Shown one piece after another: positions 24,080 through 32,586 of a DNA stretch of 64,000 bases (positions are counted from its first letter, which is position 1; every line of letters begins with the position of its first letter). Where the stretch lies: positions 558,001 to 622,000 of the forward strand of contig NZ_JBHUGS010000001.1 of assembly GCF_042682045.1 (NCBI RefSeq). The letters are read 5' to 3'. Made by a program: the position numbers and the translations under genes. Below the pieces are notes generated by a model. The model had not been told where the DNA came from and made no database searches. It was given only the letters and a program-made list of their open reading frames with translations. This DNA comes from Sphingomonas_R arantia (GTDB lineage Bacteria; Pseudomonadota; Alphaproteobacteria; Sphingomonadales; Sphingomonadaceae).

Positions 24080-24655
24080 TCAGAGTGCGCCCTGCCATGT
24101 GCGGATCGCATCGATCGGGGCGATGAGCATGACGATGTTGAGCGTCAGGTTATCGCGGATGAGGACCAGCGTCAGCAGCTCGAAGCCGATCGCGAGCGCG
24201 ACGGTGATCGCGACCGGCAACCGGGCCGCCAGCACGAAGCCGGCCGCCATCCAGCCGATGTCGGCGACCGAGTTCAGCACGCTGTCGCCGGTATAGCCGA
24301 GCGCCATCGTCGCGGTGCGGTAGCGATCGATGACCGCGGGCGAGTTTTCAAGCAGTTCCCAGCCCGCCTCGATCGCGACCGCCAGGGTGAGGCGCGCGGG
24401 CAATTGCCAGCGGCGGAGCAGCGCGTGGCCGAGCGCGTAGAACAGGAAGCCGTGGATAACGTGGCTCGGCGTGTACCAGTCGGCGATATGTTGGCTGTTG
24501 CCCGCATCGAGCGCGGGGTGCCACAGGTCGACCGTGCCGCAGGTGCAGATCGGCGGGCGGCCCATGGCGAGCAGGATCGCGGCCGCCAGCGCGACGATCG
24601 CGGCGCTGGCGAGCGTGCCGTAGAGGGTCGGGCGGCGGGCGGGCGAAGCAGTCAT
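24080..24655 (-). CDS. DUF2585 (UPF0314) family membrane protein
   Basis: The 191-residue protein has several hydrophobic helices and the family signature region HPALDAGNSQHIADWYTPSH followed by IHGFLFYALGH, ending in an aspartate-rich helix pair. DUF2585 proteins are found in alphaproteobacteria, are predicted inner-membrane proteins, and have no assigned function. The start MTASPARRPTLYG was chosen because the longer upstream frame reads as non-conserved arginine-rich sequence. It is divergent from gmk. Confidence 0.87.
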   Translation of the reverse strand: MTASPARRPTLYGTLASAAIVALAAAILLAMGRPPICTCGTVDLWHPALDAGNSQHIADWYTPSHVIHGFLFYALGHALLRRWQLPARLTLAVAIEAGWELLENSPAVIDRYRTATMALGYTGDSVLNSVADIGWMAAGFVLAARLPVAITVALAIGFELLTLVLIRDNLTLNIVMLIAPIDAIRTWQGAL

Positions 24656-24762
24656 GCGCGTGGTGATGCACGAGGCGGAGCGTGGCGGCCAGACGGCGCG
24701 TCGTGGCCGATCCGGCAATCGCCGATTGACGGGGGGGGCGTGCCCGCGCCAAGGATGGGGCC

Positions 24763-25446
24763 ATGCACGATCCGAACGATACGCCCGCCCTGCCGCAGCG
24801 GCGCCGTCCGCATGACATCGAGCATCAGCGCCGTGGGCTGTTGTTCGTGCTGTCGTCGCCGTCGGGGGCCGGCAAGTCCACCATCGCGCGGATGCTGCTG
24901 GAGGCGGACGAATCGATCGCGATGTCGGTGTCGGCCACGACCCGGCCGATGCGCCCGGGCGAGGTCGAGGGGCGCGATTATCACTTCGTCGATACCGCCG
25001 AATTTAAGCGGATGGTGGCGGACGGCGAATTCTACGAATGGGCGCATGTCTTCGACCACCGGTACGGCACGCCCAAGACGCAGGTCAGCACGATCCTGGA
25101 CCGCGGGCGCGACGTGTTGTTCGACATCGATTGGCAGGGCGCGCAGCAGCTGTTCCAGCAGGCCGGCGGCGACGTGGTCCGCGTCTTCATCCTGCCGCCG
25201 TCGGTCGAGGAACTGAACCGCCGCCTGGCCGCGCGCGGAACCGACAGCGCGGAGGTCGTCGCCGGCCGCATGGCGCGCGCGGCGAGCGAGATCAGCCATT
25301 GGGACGGGTACGACTATGTCCTGATCAACGACGACGTGGAGCGCTGCTTCGCCCAGGTCCGTCTGATCCTGCGCGCCGAACGGCTGAAGCGCAGCCGTCA
25401 GACGGGGCTGATCGGCTTTGCGCGTGGTTTGATGGGCGGGGGGTAG
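24763..25446 (+). CDS. gmk: Guanylate kinase
   Basis: The 227-residue enzyme phosphorylates GMP to GDP. The P-loop SSPSGAGKST is at about residues 31-40, and the GMP-binding region is VSATTRPMRPGEVEGRDYHF, with DIDWQGAQQ following. The N-terminal extension of about 25 residues before the P-loop is slightly longer than in E. coli. It stands alone; after its stop the accessory, repeat-containing region begins. Confidence 0.95.
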   Translation: MHDPNDTPALPQRRRPHDIEHQRRGLLFVLSSPSGAGKSTIARMLLEADESIAMSVSATTRPMRPGEVEGRDYHFVDTAEFKRMVADGEFYEWAHVFDHRYGTPKTQVSTILDRGRDVLFDIDWQGAQQLFQQAGGDVVRVFILPPSVEELNRRLAARGTDSAEVVAGRMARAASEISHWDGYDYVLINDDVERCFAQVRLILRAERLKRSRQTGLIGFARGLMGGG

Positions 25447-25468
25447 GGTTTGGCGGGTGTCCGGGTTT

Positions 25469-25620
25469 GGTAGAAAGCGGCCTGTCCGCTATCGGGCAGC
25501 GATTGTTGTAAACGGCCGTTCGTTCAGATGGCGGGGCAGAAGCGCATGCTGCCGCTTCCTGGTGGAAAGCGGAACCGCCGCTTTCGGGCGCCAATTCGAC
25601 ATGACCGGCCGTTCGTTCAG
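25469..25620. repeat. Two imperfect 59-60-base direct repeats
   Basis: Copies at 25469-25527 and 25561-25620 start GGT(A/G)GAAAGCGG, share CCGCT(A/T)TCGGGC in the middle, and end in the identical 15-mer CGGCCGTTCGTTCAG. The period is about 92 bases. Related fragments with CGTTCGTT or GAACGTCCG occur around 27236, 30200-30290 and 31685-31770. The element is not coding and not palindromic as a whole; it may be a dispersed intergenic repeat family. Confidence 0.7.
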
Positions 25621-26025
25621 TCGGAGGTGCAGCGGCAGCTACGAGGGATCGTGCACGTCAAGCACATCCAGACCATGTTGATGGATGGCGAGGATCTGCC
25701 GTACGGCCCTCGAACTACGCCTCAGCCTGCAGGCGATGCTCAATTATAGGATGCGCGCCGCGCAAACGCGGGACGAGGTCTATGTTTGCGCGCTGCGGCA
25801 GGCGAGCAAGGTATCAATCTAGATCGGCTGGCTCGTTCGGCGTCGCCTGTGCGTGCCATGTTCGAGTGTTATGCGTGCACTCTGCCTGTCGGCCAGAGCG
25901 AGCCTACCACGATTATGATGCTTTGGTGGCCGCCACTGACGACACCTGATACGTGCTTAACGCCGCGAGGCTGGCGTCAAATCTGCGTCAGCGGTTTTCG
26001 GGGCAACAGCGGCTGAGGAATCGAT
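25621..26025. other. Intergenic stretch without a recognisable gene
   Basis: About 400 bases follow the direct repeats. Short open frames exist on both strands (for example one reading ALELRLSLQAMLNYRMRAAQ ending near 25822), but none has a ribosome-binding site or a recognisable domain. The region may hold the eroded remains of a gene. A conserved-looking start for the next, broken gene follows at 26026. Confidence 0.4.
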
Positions 26026-27003
26026 ATGAAGCGGGGGACGGGAGAAGGTCTGGAATCGCGTCTTGACCCGTCGCTGATCGACCCGTCGCGTGACGTCATG
26101 TATCTCGAACCCGCGTTCCATGCCGCGTTGAACGTCCACGGCAAGTACGAGACCATGCGTTTCGTCCTAAGTCTCAGCCCTCGCAATCACGAACTGATCG
26201 ATGGCATTGAGAACGGCGTGTACGACTTGGGGACGATATCGCCTGACGCATTGCAGGCCTATTCGACCTACCTGCATGAGACCGTTCACTGGTGGCAGCA
26301 TGTGGGCTCGACGTCCGGGCTGATGCAGCCTGAGCTACCTTGCCCAATCGCATTCCAGCCTGGCATTCTTGCGCGATGCACTGAAGACATTCGGCCCGAT
26401 TAAGCCGTTGAAGCGGTGGGCGGACGAAACGCTGATAGCGCGGGGACCGTCAGCGCAACCGATGCTGGCCGACGCGAACGTCGCGATCAACAACGCCTTG
26501 GACGTTGAATATTACAAGCAATACGCGATGGCGCCGCAGATCACGGCCAGACGGCTGTTCGATCAGCAGCATTTCGAGTGCGTCGGCCATTGCTACAACA
26601 TCGCTGTGGGGCAGCTACTTGGCATGATCGCCCATGAAATCGATCCGGAATTTTCGTTCATTCCGGACGGCAAGGCATGGGAAGACGATTTTCGACGTCT
26701 GACGAGGTCACGTCACGAAGGCTTTTATCACGGATCGCCATTACGCGTTCCGCCGGTTGGGCTGCATGCGATTTACGAAGGCCAGGCGAGATTTATCCAG
26801 CTTCAGTTTCTCGACGGTATTCGCAAGGCCCTTTTGCTGCCTACGATCACCTCTCGACCTACCTGCAGGCGATCTTCGGTTTCCTTGGCGTCGAGGATGT
26901 CAAGGTGATCCGCGCGGAAGGCGTTGCCTACGGACCGGAGCAGGATCAAGCCGCGATGGCGAGCGCCGTTGAGAGGATCAGGGCACTCACCACTGCTGCC
27001 TGA
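26026..27003 (+). pseudogene. HExxH-motif hypothetical protein, broken by two frameshifts
   Basis: The first part (26026 to about 26325) encodes a protein with YLHETVHWWQHVGS, an HExxH zinc-protease-like motif at about residue 84. The frame is then lost; a +1 shift between 26326 and 26329 restores a sensible product (LSYLAQSHSSLAFLRDALKT onward). A second shift near 26827-26837, in a run of C and T, is needed to join FIQLQFLDGIRKA to AAYDHLSTYLQAIFGFLGVE. The combined product would be about 325 residues. I do not recognise the family. Lower GC and decay suggest an acquired gene. Sequencing error in the homopolymer is possible for the second shift but less so for the first. Confidence 0.7.
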
Positions 27004-27336
27004 TTATAGCTTGAGACACCCCAGCCAGTCACGGAAACCGAGCCGTGGCTGGCCTGTCCGGTTCGGGCGCGGCGCTGCCTCAAGTAGCCGAGATATCAGC
27101 AAGGATAATTTAGCAGGAGGGTCCCTCTCTTACAGCCGTCACGACCCATACGAGTGACTTTGTGGAATGCAGTCTCGTCTTCGCGCCCAATGTCCGCCCG
27201 CGATAACCGCCCGAGCGCCCCTTTGCCAAAAGCTGAACGAACGTTCGTTTATGATGGAAGGCCATATCAAGCTGAATTTTGGCTTCTGGGTCGCCTGCGA
27301 ACCGAATAGTCGGGCGATGCGCGTAGGATCTATGTC
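27004..27336. other. Intergenic region upstream of the LysR gene
   Basis: No convincing gene is seen. An inverted repeat CCAGCCA (27021-27027) with TGGCTGG (27046-27052) could end transcription of the broken gene, though no T-run follows. A 14-bp palindrome lies at 27236-27249. Confidence 0.5.
27236..27249. promoter_or_regulatory. Perfect palindrome AACGAACGTTCGTT, possible operator
   Basis: The 14-base sequence is its own reverse complement and lies about 90 bases before the LysR gene. Such symmetry fits a dimeric regulator such as a TetR-type protein. It also shares CGTTCGTT with the dispersed direct repeat at 25469-25620, so it may be a repeat fragment instead. Confidence 0.4.
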
Positions 27337-28242
27337 ATGGACGCAAAGCTGAGTGGTGGGGCGGATCGCGCACGGGCGCTGTCGCTGTTCGCGGCGGTGG
27401 TGGAACATGGCAGCTTTTCCGCGGCGGGCCGGGTGCTGGAGATGAGCCCGTCGGCGGTGAGCCGGGTGGTGGATCGGATCGAGGCGCGGCTCGGCGTACG
27501 GCTGCTGTTGCGCTCGACCCGTGCGCTGTCGCTGACCGCGGAGGGGCGGGTGTATCTCCAGGCGGCGCGGCGTATCCTGGCCGATCTGGACGAGGCGGAG
27601 CAGGAGATCGCCGATCGCGGCGTACCGCGCGGGCGGTTGCGGATCAGTGCTGCGCTGTCGCACGGACGACTCTGCGTCGTGCCGCTGCTGGGCGAGTTCG
27701 CGGCGCTGTATCCGCATATCCTCGTCGATTTCGCGTTAACCGATGCGGTGGCAGACGTGGCGGGCGGGGAAGCGGATGTCGCGATCCGCTTCGGGCGGCT
27801 TGCAGACAGCGCGCTGACCGCCCGCAAATTGGGTGAGACCGGGCGCGTCGTGGTCGCATCGCCCGACTATCTTGCGGCGCACGGGACGCCGGACACGCCG
27901 GAGGATCTGCACCGCTTCAACTGCCTGAACTTCAATTTCCGCCGGGTCGAGCCGGTGTGGCCGTTCCGGCGCGATGGGCACGACTTCGAACTGTCCGTGA
28001 AGGGCAGCATCGAGGCCAACAACGGCGAGACGCTGGGCCAATTGGCGGCGGCTGGCGTCGGCGTGGCGCGGGTCGGTCGGTTCAGCGTTGCGCCGGAACT
28101 GGCGGACGGACGGCTCGTGCCGATCCTGGAGGCGTATAATCCCGGTGACGTCGAACTGATCCACGCGGTGTTCGTCGGCGGCGCAAGCATGCCGGCGCGC
28201 GTGCGGGTGTTCGTTGATTTCCTGGCAACCCGCCTGCGGTGA
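27337..28242 (+). CDS. LysR family transcriptional regulator
   Basis: The 301-residue protein has the N-terminal winged helix with AVVEHGSFSAAGRVLEMSPS leading into AVSRVVDRIEARLG, then a LysR substrate-binding domain (about 95-295) with RFGRLADSALTARKLG. It belongs to the large group often divergent from oxidoreductases. Its nearest downstream neighbours are a divergent AraC/SDR pair, so its target is not obvious; it may act on its own promoter or on the decayed genes to its left. Confidence 0.9.
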   Translation: MDAKLSGGADRARALSLFAAVVEHGSFSAAGRVLEMSPSAVSRVVDRIEARLGVRLLLRSTRALSLTAEGRVYLQAARRILADLDEAEQEIADRGVPRGRLRISAALSHGRLCVVPLLGEFAALYPHILVDFALTDAVADVAGGEADVAIRFGRLADSALTARKLGETGRVVVASPDYLAAHGTPDTPEDLHRFNCLNFNFRRVEPVWPFRRDGHDFELSVKGSIEANNGETLGQLAAAGVGVARVGRFSVAPELADGRLVPILEAYNPGDVELIHAVFVGGASMPARVRVFVDFLATRLR

Positions 28243-28355
28243 AGACAGCAGCTCATCTGTTCGACGGAGCAAACTCGCATCAACGGGTCTCCGAACCTGG
28301 GAATGCCGAAAGTGTGAGGCGATGGCAGCTTCTAAGTTCAGTCAGGGAGGAGGGT

Positions 28356-29252
28356 CTACAATGGTGTGAGCAGATTTCCGCTAAGCTGTAGCTGTTCGAT
28401 GTCACGCCTGGGGGGCGCGCCGAACAGGCGCGCGTACTCGCGGCTGAACTGCGAGGGGCTTTCATAGCCGACGGCGAAGCCCGCGCTGCTCGCGGTCATG
28501 CCCACCGACAACATAAGGCGCCGTGCCTCCTGGAGGCGCAACTGCTTCTGATATTCCAGCGGCGTCATTTTCGTCACGGCCCTGAAATGTTCATGCAGCG
28601 ACGACGGGCTCATGCCGGCAGCAGTGGCGACGTCCGAAACCCGAAGCGGCTGGTCGAAGCCTTTGCGGATCGTGGCGATTGCGCGGCTGACCTGGTTGAG
28701 GTGGCTGTCGGCCACCGCCATGTAGCGGAGCGCGCGGCCGTGCGGGCCGGTCAGCAGACGATACAGGATCTCCCGCTCGATCAAAGGCGCGAGCGCCGGG
28801 ATGTCGTCGGGCCGATTCAGCAAGCGCATCAGTCGGCATGCGGCATCGATGAGATCGTCGTCGCTGCGATATACCGCAAGAGCCGGCAGGTCGGCTCTGG
28901 GTGCCCGACCGCCCTCCGCCAGGATGAGGTTTGCCAGCACCGCCTGGTCGATGTCGATCTTGCAGCAAAGGTAAGGGGCAGTGCGATCCGCCACGATGAC
29001 ATGCCCGACGAGCGGCAGGTCGATCGAGACCAGCAGATAATGCGCGGCATCGTAGACCAGGCTCTGCTCCCCCAACGACACTCGCTTGGCGCCCTGGGCG
29101 ATAATGCAAACCGAGGCGTCGTAGACGGCCGGCAAGGGCACGGTCGGTTCATCAGCCCGGAAAAGCGAGAGTCGTTCAACGCGCGTGCGTGCCATGCCGG
29201 TCTTGGGCACATGACGCGCAACAAGCGCGGCGAGGTCTGCGATCGAGCTCAT
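28356..29252 (-). CDS. AraC family regulator with AraC_N cupin-like domain
   Basis: The 298-residue protein has an N-terminal AraC-type effector domain (PAVYDASVCIIAQGAKRVSL) and a C-terminal double helix-turn-helix with RVSDVATAAGMSPSSLHEHF and the second helix GFAVGYESPSQFSREYARLFG. I prefer the start MSSIADLAALVARH at 29252; a longer frame to 29342 lacks family support. It is divergent from an SDR gene, and the typical partner of this AraC group (YqhC-like) is an aldehyde or alcohol oxidoreductase next door. Confidence 0.88.
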   Translation of the reverse strand: MSSIADLAALVARHVPKTGMARTRVERLSLFRADEPTVPLPAVYDASVCIIAQGAKRVSLGEQSLVYDAAHYLLVSIDLPLVGHVIVADRTAPYLCCKIDIDQAVLANLILAEGGRAPRADLPALAVYRSDDDLIDAACRLMRLLNRPDDIPALAPLIEREILYRLLTGPHGRALRYMAVADSHLNQVSRAIATIRKGFDQPLRVSDVATAAGMSPSSLHEHFRAVTKMTPLEYQKQLRLQEARRLMLSVGMTASSAGFAVGYESPSQFSREYARLFGAPPRRDIEQLQLSGNLLTPL

Positions 29253-29286
29253 GCTGGCACTGTGTTCGCTGTGGCCTGTCCTCGCA

Positions 29287-29338
29287 AGGATCGCAACATC
29301 GTTTCGGAGGATCGTGCAATGATCTCGGGCGATCATTG
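29287..29338. promoter_or_regulatory. AraC-type operator region: direct repeat plus palindrome
   Basis: AGGATCG occurs at 29287-29293 and again at 29308-29314, exactly 21 bases (two helical turns) apart, the spacing expected for AraC-type half-sites. A palindrome CAATGATC-N6-GATCATTG spans 29317-29338. Both lie between the divergent AraC regulator and the SDR gene. Confidence 0.5.
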
Positions 29339-29401
29339 TCACGCTTGCGTTGCGTCTGGGTCCATCTGCGCTCTGCCTCAGGGCGACAGAAGGGAATCAC
29401 T

Positions 29402-30127
29402 ATGAACGACGTCATCGACAAGACCGTGCTGATCAGCGGTGCCTCCAGCGGCATTGGCGAGGCGACCGTGCGCGAGCTTGCAGGCAAGGGTGCGCGCCTC
29501 TTCATCGGCGCGCGCCGGACCGACCGCCTTGAAGCGCTTGCGGCAGAACTTGGTGCCAATGTGGCGTGGCATGCGCTGGACGTGACCGACCCGGCAAGCT
29601 TTGCGGCCTTTGCCGTTGCAGCGGAAGACCGGTTCGGGCGCATCGATGTGCTCATCAACAATGCTGGCGTGATGCCGTTGTCGCCACTCGCCCTGCTGAA
29701 GCAGGACGAGTGGACGCGGATGATCGACGTCAACATTCACGGCGTGCTCAATGGGATCGCTGCCGTGCTGCCGCGTTTCATTGGGCAGGGATCGGGCCAT
29801 GTCGTGAATGTCGCATCGATCGCCGCGCATACCGTGATGCCGAGCGCAGCCGTCTACTGCGCGACTAAATACGCGGTCTGGGCCATCACCGAAGGGCTGC
29901 GCCAGGAGCATGATGACATCCGCACCACGATCATTTCGCCCGGGGTCGTGGCAACCGAACTTGGCAACGACATAACCGACCCCGATGTTGCCGCGGCGCT
30001 GACCACTTGGCGGCAAAAGTCGCTGACTCCAGACGCGATTGCGCGGGCAATCCGTTACGCGCTGGAGCAGCCCGAGGGTGTCGACATCAACGAAGTCATC
30101 GTCCGCCCGACTGCAGCCGGCATGTAG
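29402..30127 (+). CDS. SDR family oxidoreductase, AraC-associated
   Basis: The 241-residue SDR has SGASSGIG (about 13-20), NNAGVMPLSPL, the catalytic serine in NVASIAAHT and YCATK. It is the NADP-type SDR commonly found divergent from AraC/YqhC-type regulators, where it reduces aldehydes or ketones. The ATG at 29402 has AGGGA eight bases upstream; the longer frame from 29189 runs through the regulator's promoter and is not used. Its substrate is unknown. Confidence 0.9.
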   Translation: MNDVIDKTVLISGASSGIGEATVRELAGKGARLFIGARRTDRLEALAAELGANVAWHALDVTDPASFAAFAVAAEDRFGRIDVLINNAGVMPLSPLALLKQDEWTRMIDVNIHGVLNGIAAVLPRFIGQGSGHVVNVASIAAHTVMPSAAVYCATKYAVWAITEGLRQEHDDIRTTIISPGVVATELGNDITDPDVAAALTTWRQKSLTPDAIARAIRYALEQPEGVDINEVIVRPTAAGM

Positions 30128-30512
30128 GGGGCGGCGCGGAGTGCAGTCCGGGCGGACTTACCGACCGCCCGGTCGCTGTTAAGATGAGGGCATGAAGCGC
30201 GCCGGGTGAACGACCATCCGTTTTGGAGAAGCGTAAACGAGCTCGTGAATGTCTGCTATTAGGTCGGATACGACTGAAGTCGGGGAGGCCTAGCCTATCG
30301 CTCTGCGTCGTGCGCCGCGACGTGGCGCGGATCGTCGCCAGCCACAGCGTTTCCCACGCCGCCGCCTCCAAATCTGCCGTCATCATCCATGGGCTGCTGC
30401 CGCGCGAGCAGGCACCCGGCGCGAGAAAAATCACGATGGGATACTCGAACGTCGGGTGGTTCTCTCAGCCTTTCCGCTTGCCGATGATCCCGCAAACGGG
30501 AAGGAGTGTAGC
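30128..30512. other. Intergenic region with degenerate repeat fragments
   Basis: No gene is supported; open frames on both strands have no domain or ribosome-binding site. GTGAATGTCTGCTATTAGGT (30244-30263) resembles a segment at 31736-31755 and the dispersed repeat described at 25469. A clear AAGGAG at 30501-30506 belongs to the alcohol dehydrogenase gene. Confidence 0.45.
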
Positions 30513-31664
30513 ATGAAAATCCAAGCTGCCGTCCTGCGTGCTCGTGGCGCCGCTCCGCCATATGCGGATAGCAAGCCGCTCCATATCGAAACGCTCGATC
30601 TCGATCCGCCGGGCAAGGGCGAAGTGCTTGTCCGCATCGCCGCGGCGGGGCTGTGCCATTCCGATCTTTCGGTGATCAACGGCGACCGTCCGCGCCCACT
30701 GCCAATGGCGCTCGGTCACGAAGCTGCCGGCATCGTCGAGGAGCTGTGCGAGGACGTGAATGATCTTACGATCGGCGATCATGTCGTGATGGTGTTCATG
30801 CCGAGCTGCGGGCATTGCCTGCCCTGCGCCGAAGGACGTCCGGCTTTATGCGCGCCGGGTGCGGCGGCGAATGGCGCGGGAACGCTGCTCGGTGATGGCG
30901 TGCGGCTGCATGGCGAGGGCGGTGCTGTCCATCACCATCTCGGCGTTTCCGCCTTCGCGAGCCATGCCGTCGTCTCGCGGCGTTCACTGGTCAAAGTGGA
31001 CAAGGAATTGCCGTTGCACGAAGCAGCGTTGTTCGGTTGCGCCGTGCTCACCGGGGTCGGCGCCGTCGTCAATACCGCCGATGTAAGGGCGGGGCAGACC
31101 GTCGCGGTGATCGGGCTGGGCGGGGTCGGCCTCGCGTCAGTGCTGGGCGCAATCGCGGCCGGCGCAGCGCACGTGATTGCGGTGGATCTGGCCGACGACA
31201 AACTGGCGTTGGCGAGCGAACTCGGTGCGACCGCGGTGGTCAAGGCCGGCCCGGATGCCGTCGACACAGTGCGGGCGCTGACGGGTGGCGGGTGCGACGT
31301 GGTGCTGGAAATGGCCGGCTCGGTCCGCGCGCTGGAAAGCGCCGTGGCGATGACGCGCCGTGGTGGAACCACCGTCACTGCCGGATTGCCGCCGCACAAT
31401 GCGAAGCTGGCCGTCAACGTGATGGCATTGGTAGCGGACGAGCGCACCTTGAAGGGCAGCTACATCGGCACCTGCGTGCCGACCCGCGATATCCCGCGCT
31501 ACGTTGCTCTGTACCGCGCTGGGCGCCTGCCGGTGGACAAGCTAGTCAGCGGCTATCTGCGGCTGGACGAGATCAACGCCGGTTTCGATGCGCTACAAGC
31601 CGGCCGTGCGGTGCGCCAGATCATCCGGTTCGACGTTGACACGCCGCGCGTCATTGCGTCCTGA
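30513..31664 (+). CDS. Zinc-dependent alcohol dehydrogenase (MDR superfamily)
   Basis: The 383-residue enzyme has the catalytic zinc ligands in GLCHSD and GHEAAG, the structural-zinc cysteines in SCGHCLPCAEGRPALC, and the NAD-binding GLGGVGLASV. It would oxidise alcohols or reduce aldehydes with NAD(H). The long class III-like form with an insert (SAFASHAVVSRR) fits the glutathione-independent aryl/benzyl alcohol dehydrogenase group. It stands alone in the accessory region; the neighbouring SDR and AraC gene may belong to the same aldehyde/alcohol response. Confidence 0.92.
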   Translation: MKIQAAVLRARGAAPPYADSKPLHIETLDLDPPGKGEVLVRIAAAGLCHSDLSVINGDRPRPLPMALGHEAAGIVEELCEDVNDLTIGDHVVMVFMPSCGHCLPCAEGRPALCAPGAAANGAGTLLGDGVRLHGEGGAVHHHLGVSAFASHAVVSRRSLVKVDKELPLHEAALFGCAVLTGVGAVVNTADVRAGQTVAVIGLGGVGLASVLGAIAAGAAHVIAVDLADDKLALASELGATAVVKAGPDAVDTVRALTGGGCDVVLEMAGSVRALESAVAMTRRGGTTVTAGLPPHNAKLAVNVMALVADERTLKGSYIGTCVPTRDIPRYVALYRAGRLPVDKLVSGYLRLDEINAGFDALQAGRAVRQIIRFDVDTPRVIAS

Positions 31665-31876
31665 ACACGATTGATCAGATGATAAAATGTTCGTTCGGAA
31701 GGATGAATGAACGTCCGAGGAAGCACGGAAGTCAATCTGAACGTCCGGCATTGGGTCGGAGCCGACGTGCGAAGACTTGTTAGCCTTTCAACGACCGGCT
31801 TGCAGACACCCTCATGAGTCAACCGTTCGGACCGGACAGACTGGCAAGACCAGCTCGAAGAAGGTGGAAAGCGACG

Positions 31877-32284
31877 ATGCACATGACGCCAGTTGGACCA
31901 ATCATCCTTTTCGACGCTGAGTGCGTGCTCTGTTCTGTCAACGCGCAGTTTGTGCTGCGTCATGACAAAGTTGGGCGCTTCCGCCTTGCTTCGATGCAGG
32001 GTGAGATCGGCGCAGACCTGTACCGGCAGAACGGGATGGACCCGCACCAGCCGCTCAGTATCCTCCTGATCGACGGGAGCGAGATTCGTCAGGATAGTGA
32101 CGCCGTGCTTGCCATTTACGAGGGGCTCGGCTTTCCGTGGCAGCTTGTCGGCGTGTTGAGGGTCGTGCCAGCCCTTGTTCGCGATCCTATTTATCGGTGG
32201 GTCGCGCGAAACCGTTATCGCCTGTTCGGTAAGCGGGATACGTTCTGGGTTCCCTCTGCCGAGCATCGAGACAGGTTGCTGTGA
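31877..32284 (+). CDS. DCC family thiol-disulfide oxidoreductase (DUF393)
   Basis: The 135-residue protein has the DxxCxxC motif (DAECVLC, about residues 14-20) that defines the DCC family, plus the conserved DGSEIRQDSDAVLAIYEGLG region and a C-terminal aromatic tail. Members are predicted thiol-redox proteins of unknown role. The ATG at 31877 is preferred, with another at 31883 possible. The gene ends just before a decayed NAD-binding gene. Confidence 0.85.
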   Translation: MHMTPVGPIILFDAECVLCSVNAQFVLRHDKVGRFRLASMQGEIGADLYRQNGMDPHQPLSILLIDGSEIRQDSDAVLAIYEGLGFPWQLVGVLRVVPALVRDPIYRWVARNRYRLFGKRDTFWVPSAEHRDRLL

Positions 32285-32294
32285 TCTGGCCGGC

Positions 32295-32586
32295 GTGGCC
32301 GCGCCGAGGAAAATCCTGATTCTAGGGGGGCTATGGCGTATTTGGTGGGTCCCTTGCAGCGTAGCTTTCCGATCCAGTCGATCTCGATCTCGTCATTGTT
32401 GGTCGTGACCTCCGCGGCGTGGAGGCTTTCTGCGCGGCTTGGCAGGGGCGGGTACGCGTCGAGCCGGTCGCGCTCGATCGCGCCGACATTGCTGCGGCAC
32501 CGCTGCCAGCGACTATCGCGAAGAAAACGGACACGTGGCGCAGCGGCTTGTGCGCAACCATGACGGGGATCGCACTGGCTACCTAG
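32295..32586 (+). pseudogene. Remnant of a saccharopine dehydrogenase-like NAD-binding gene
   Basis: The segment begins PRKILILGG, a Rossmann start. After one extra G in a run at 32325-32330 the other frame continues YGVFGGSLAA, then an in-frame stop (TAG near 32362), then DPVDLDLVIVGRDLRGVEAF followed by CAAWQGRVRVEPVALDRADI. This matches the first about 75 residues of saccharopine dehydrogenase/NAD-binding proteins; the remaining 250-300 residues are absent. The 3' end meets the TetR gene stop on the opposite strand. It is therefore a truncated and frameshifted remnant. Confidence 0.7.

Noticed and set aside
25469..25620. CRISPR-like array
   Set aside because: Only two imperfect copies about 92 bases apart, no conserved short direct repeat with unique spacers, and no cas genes in the window.
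26320..26840. Programmed frameshifting in the HExxH gene
   Set aside because: Two shifts in one gene with no slippery heptamer or following pseudoknot seen; decay or sequence error is simpler.
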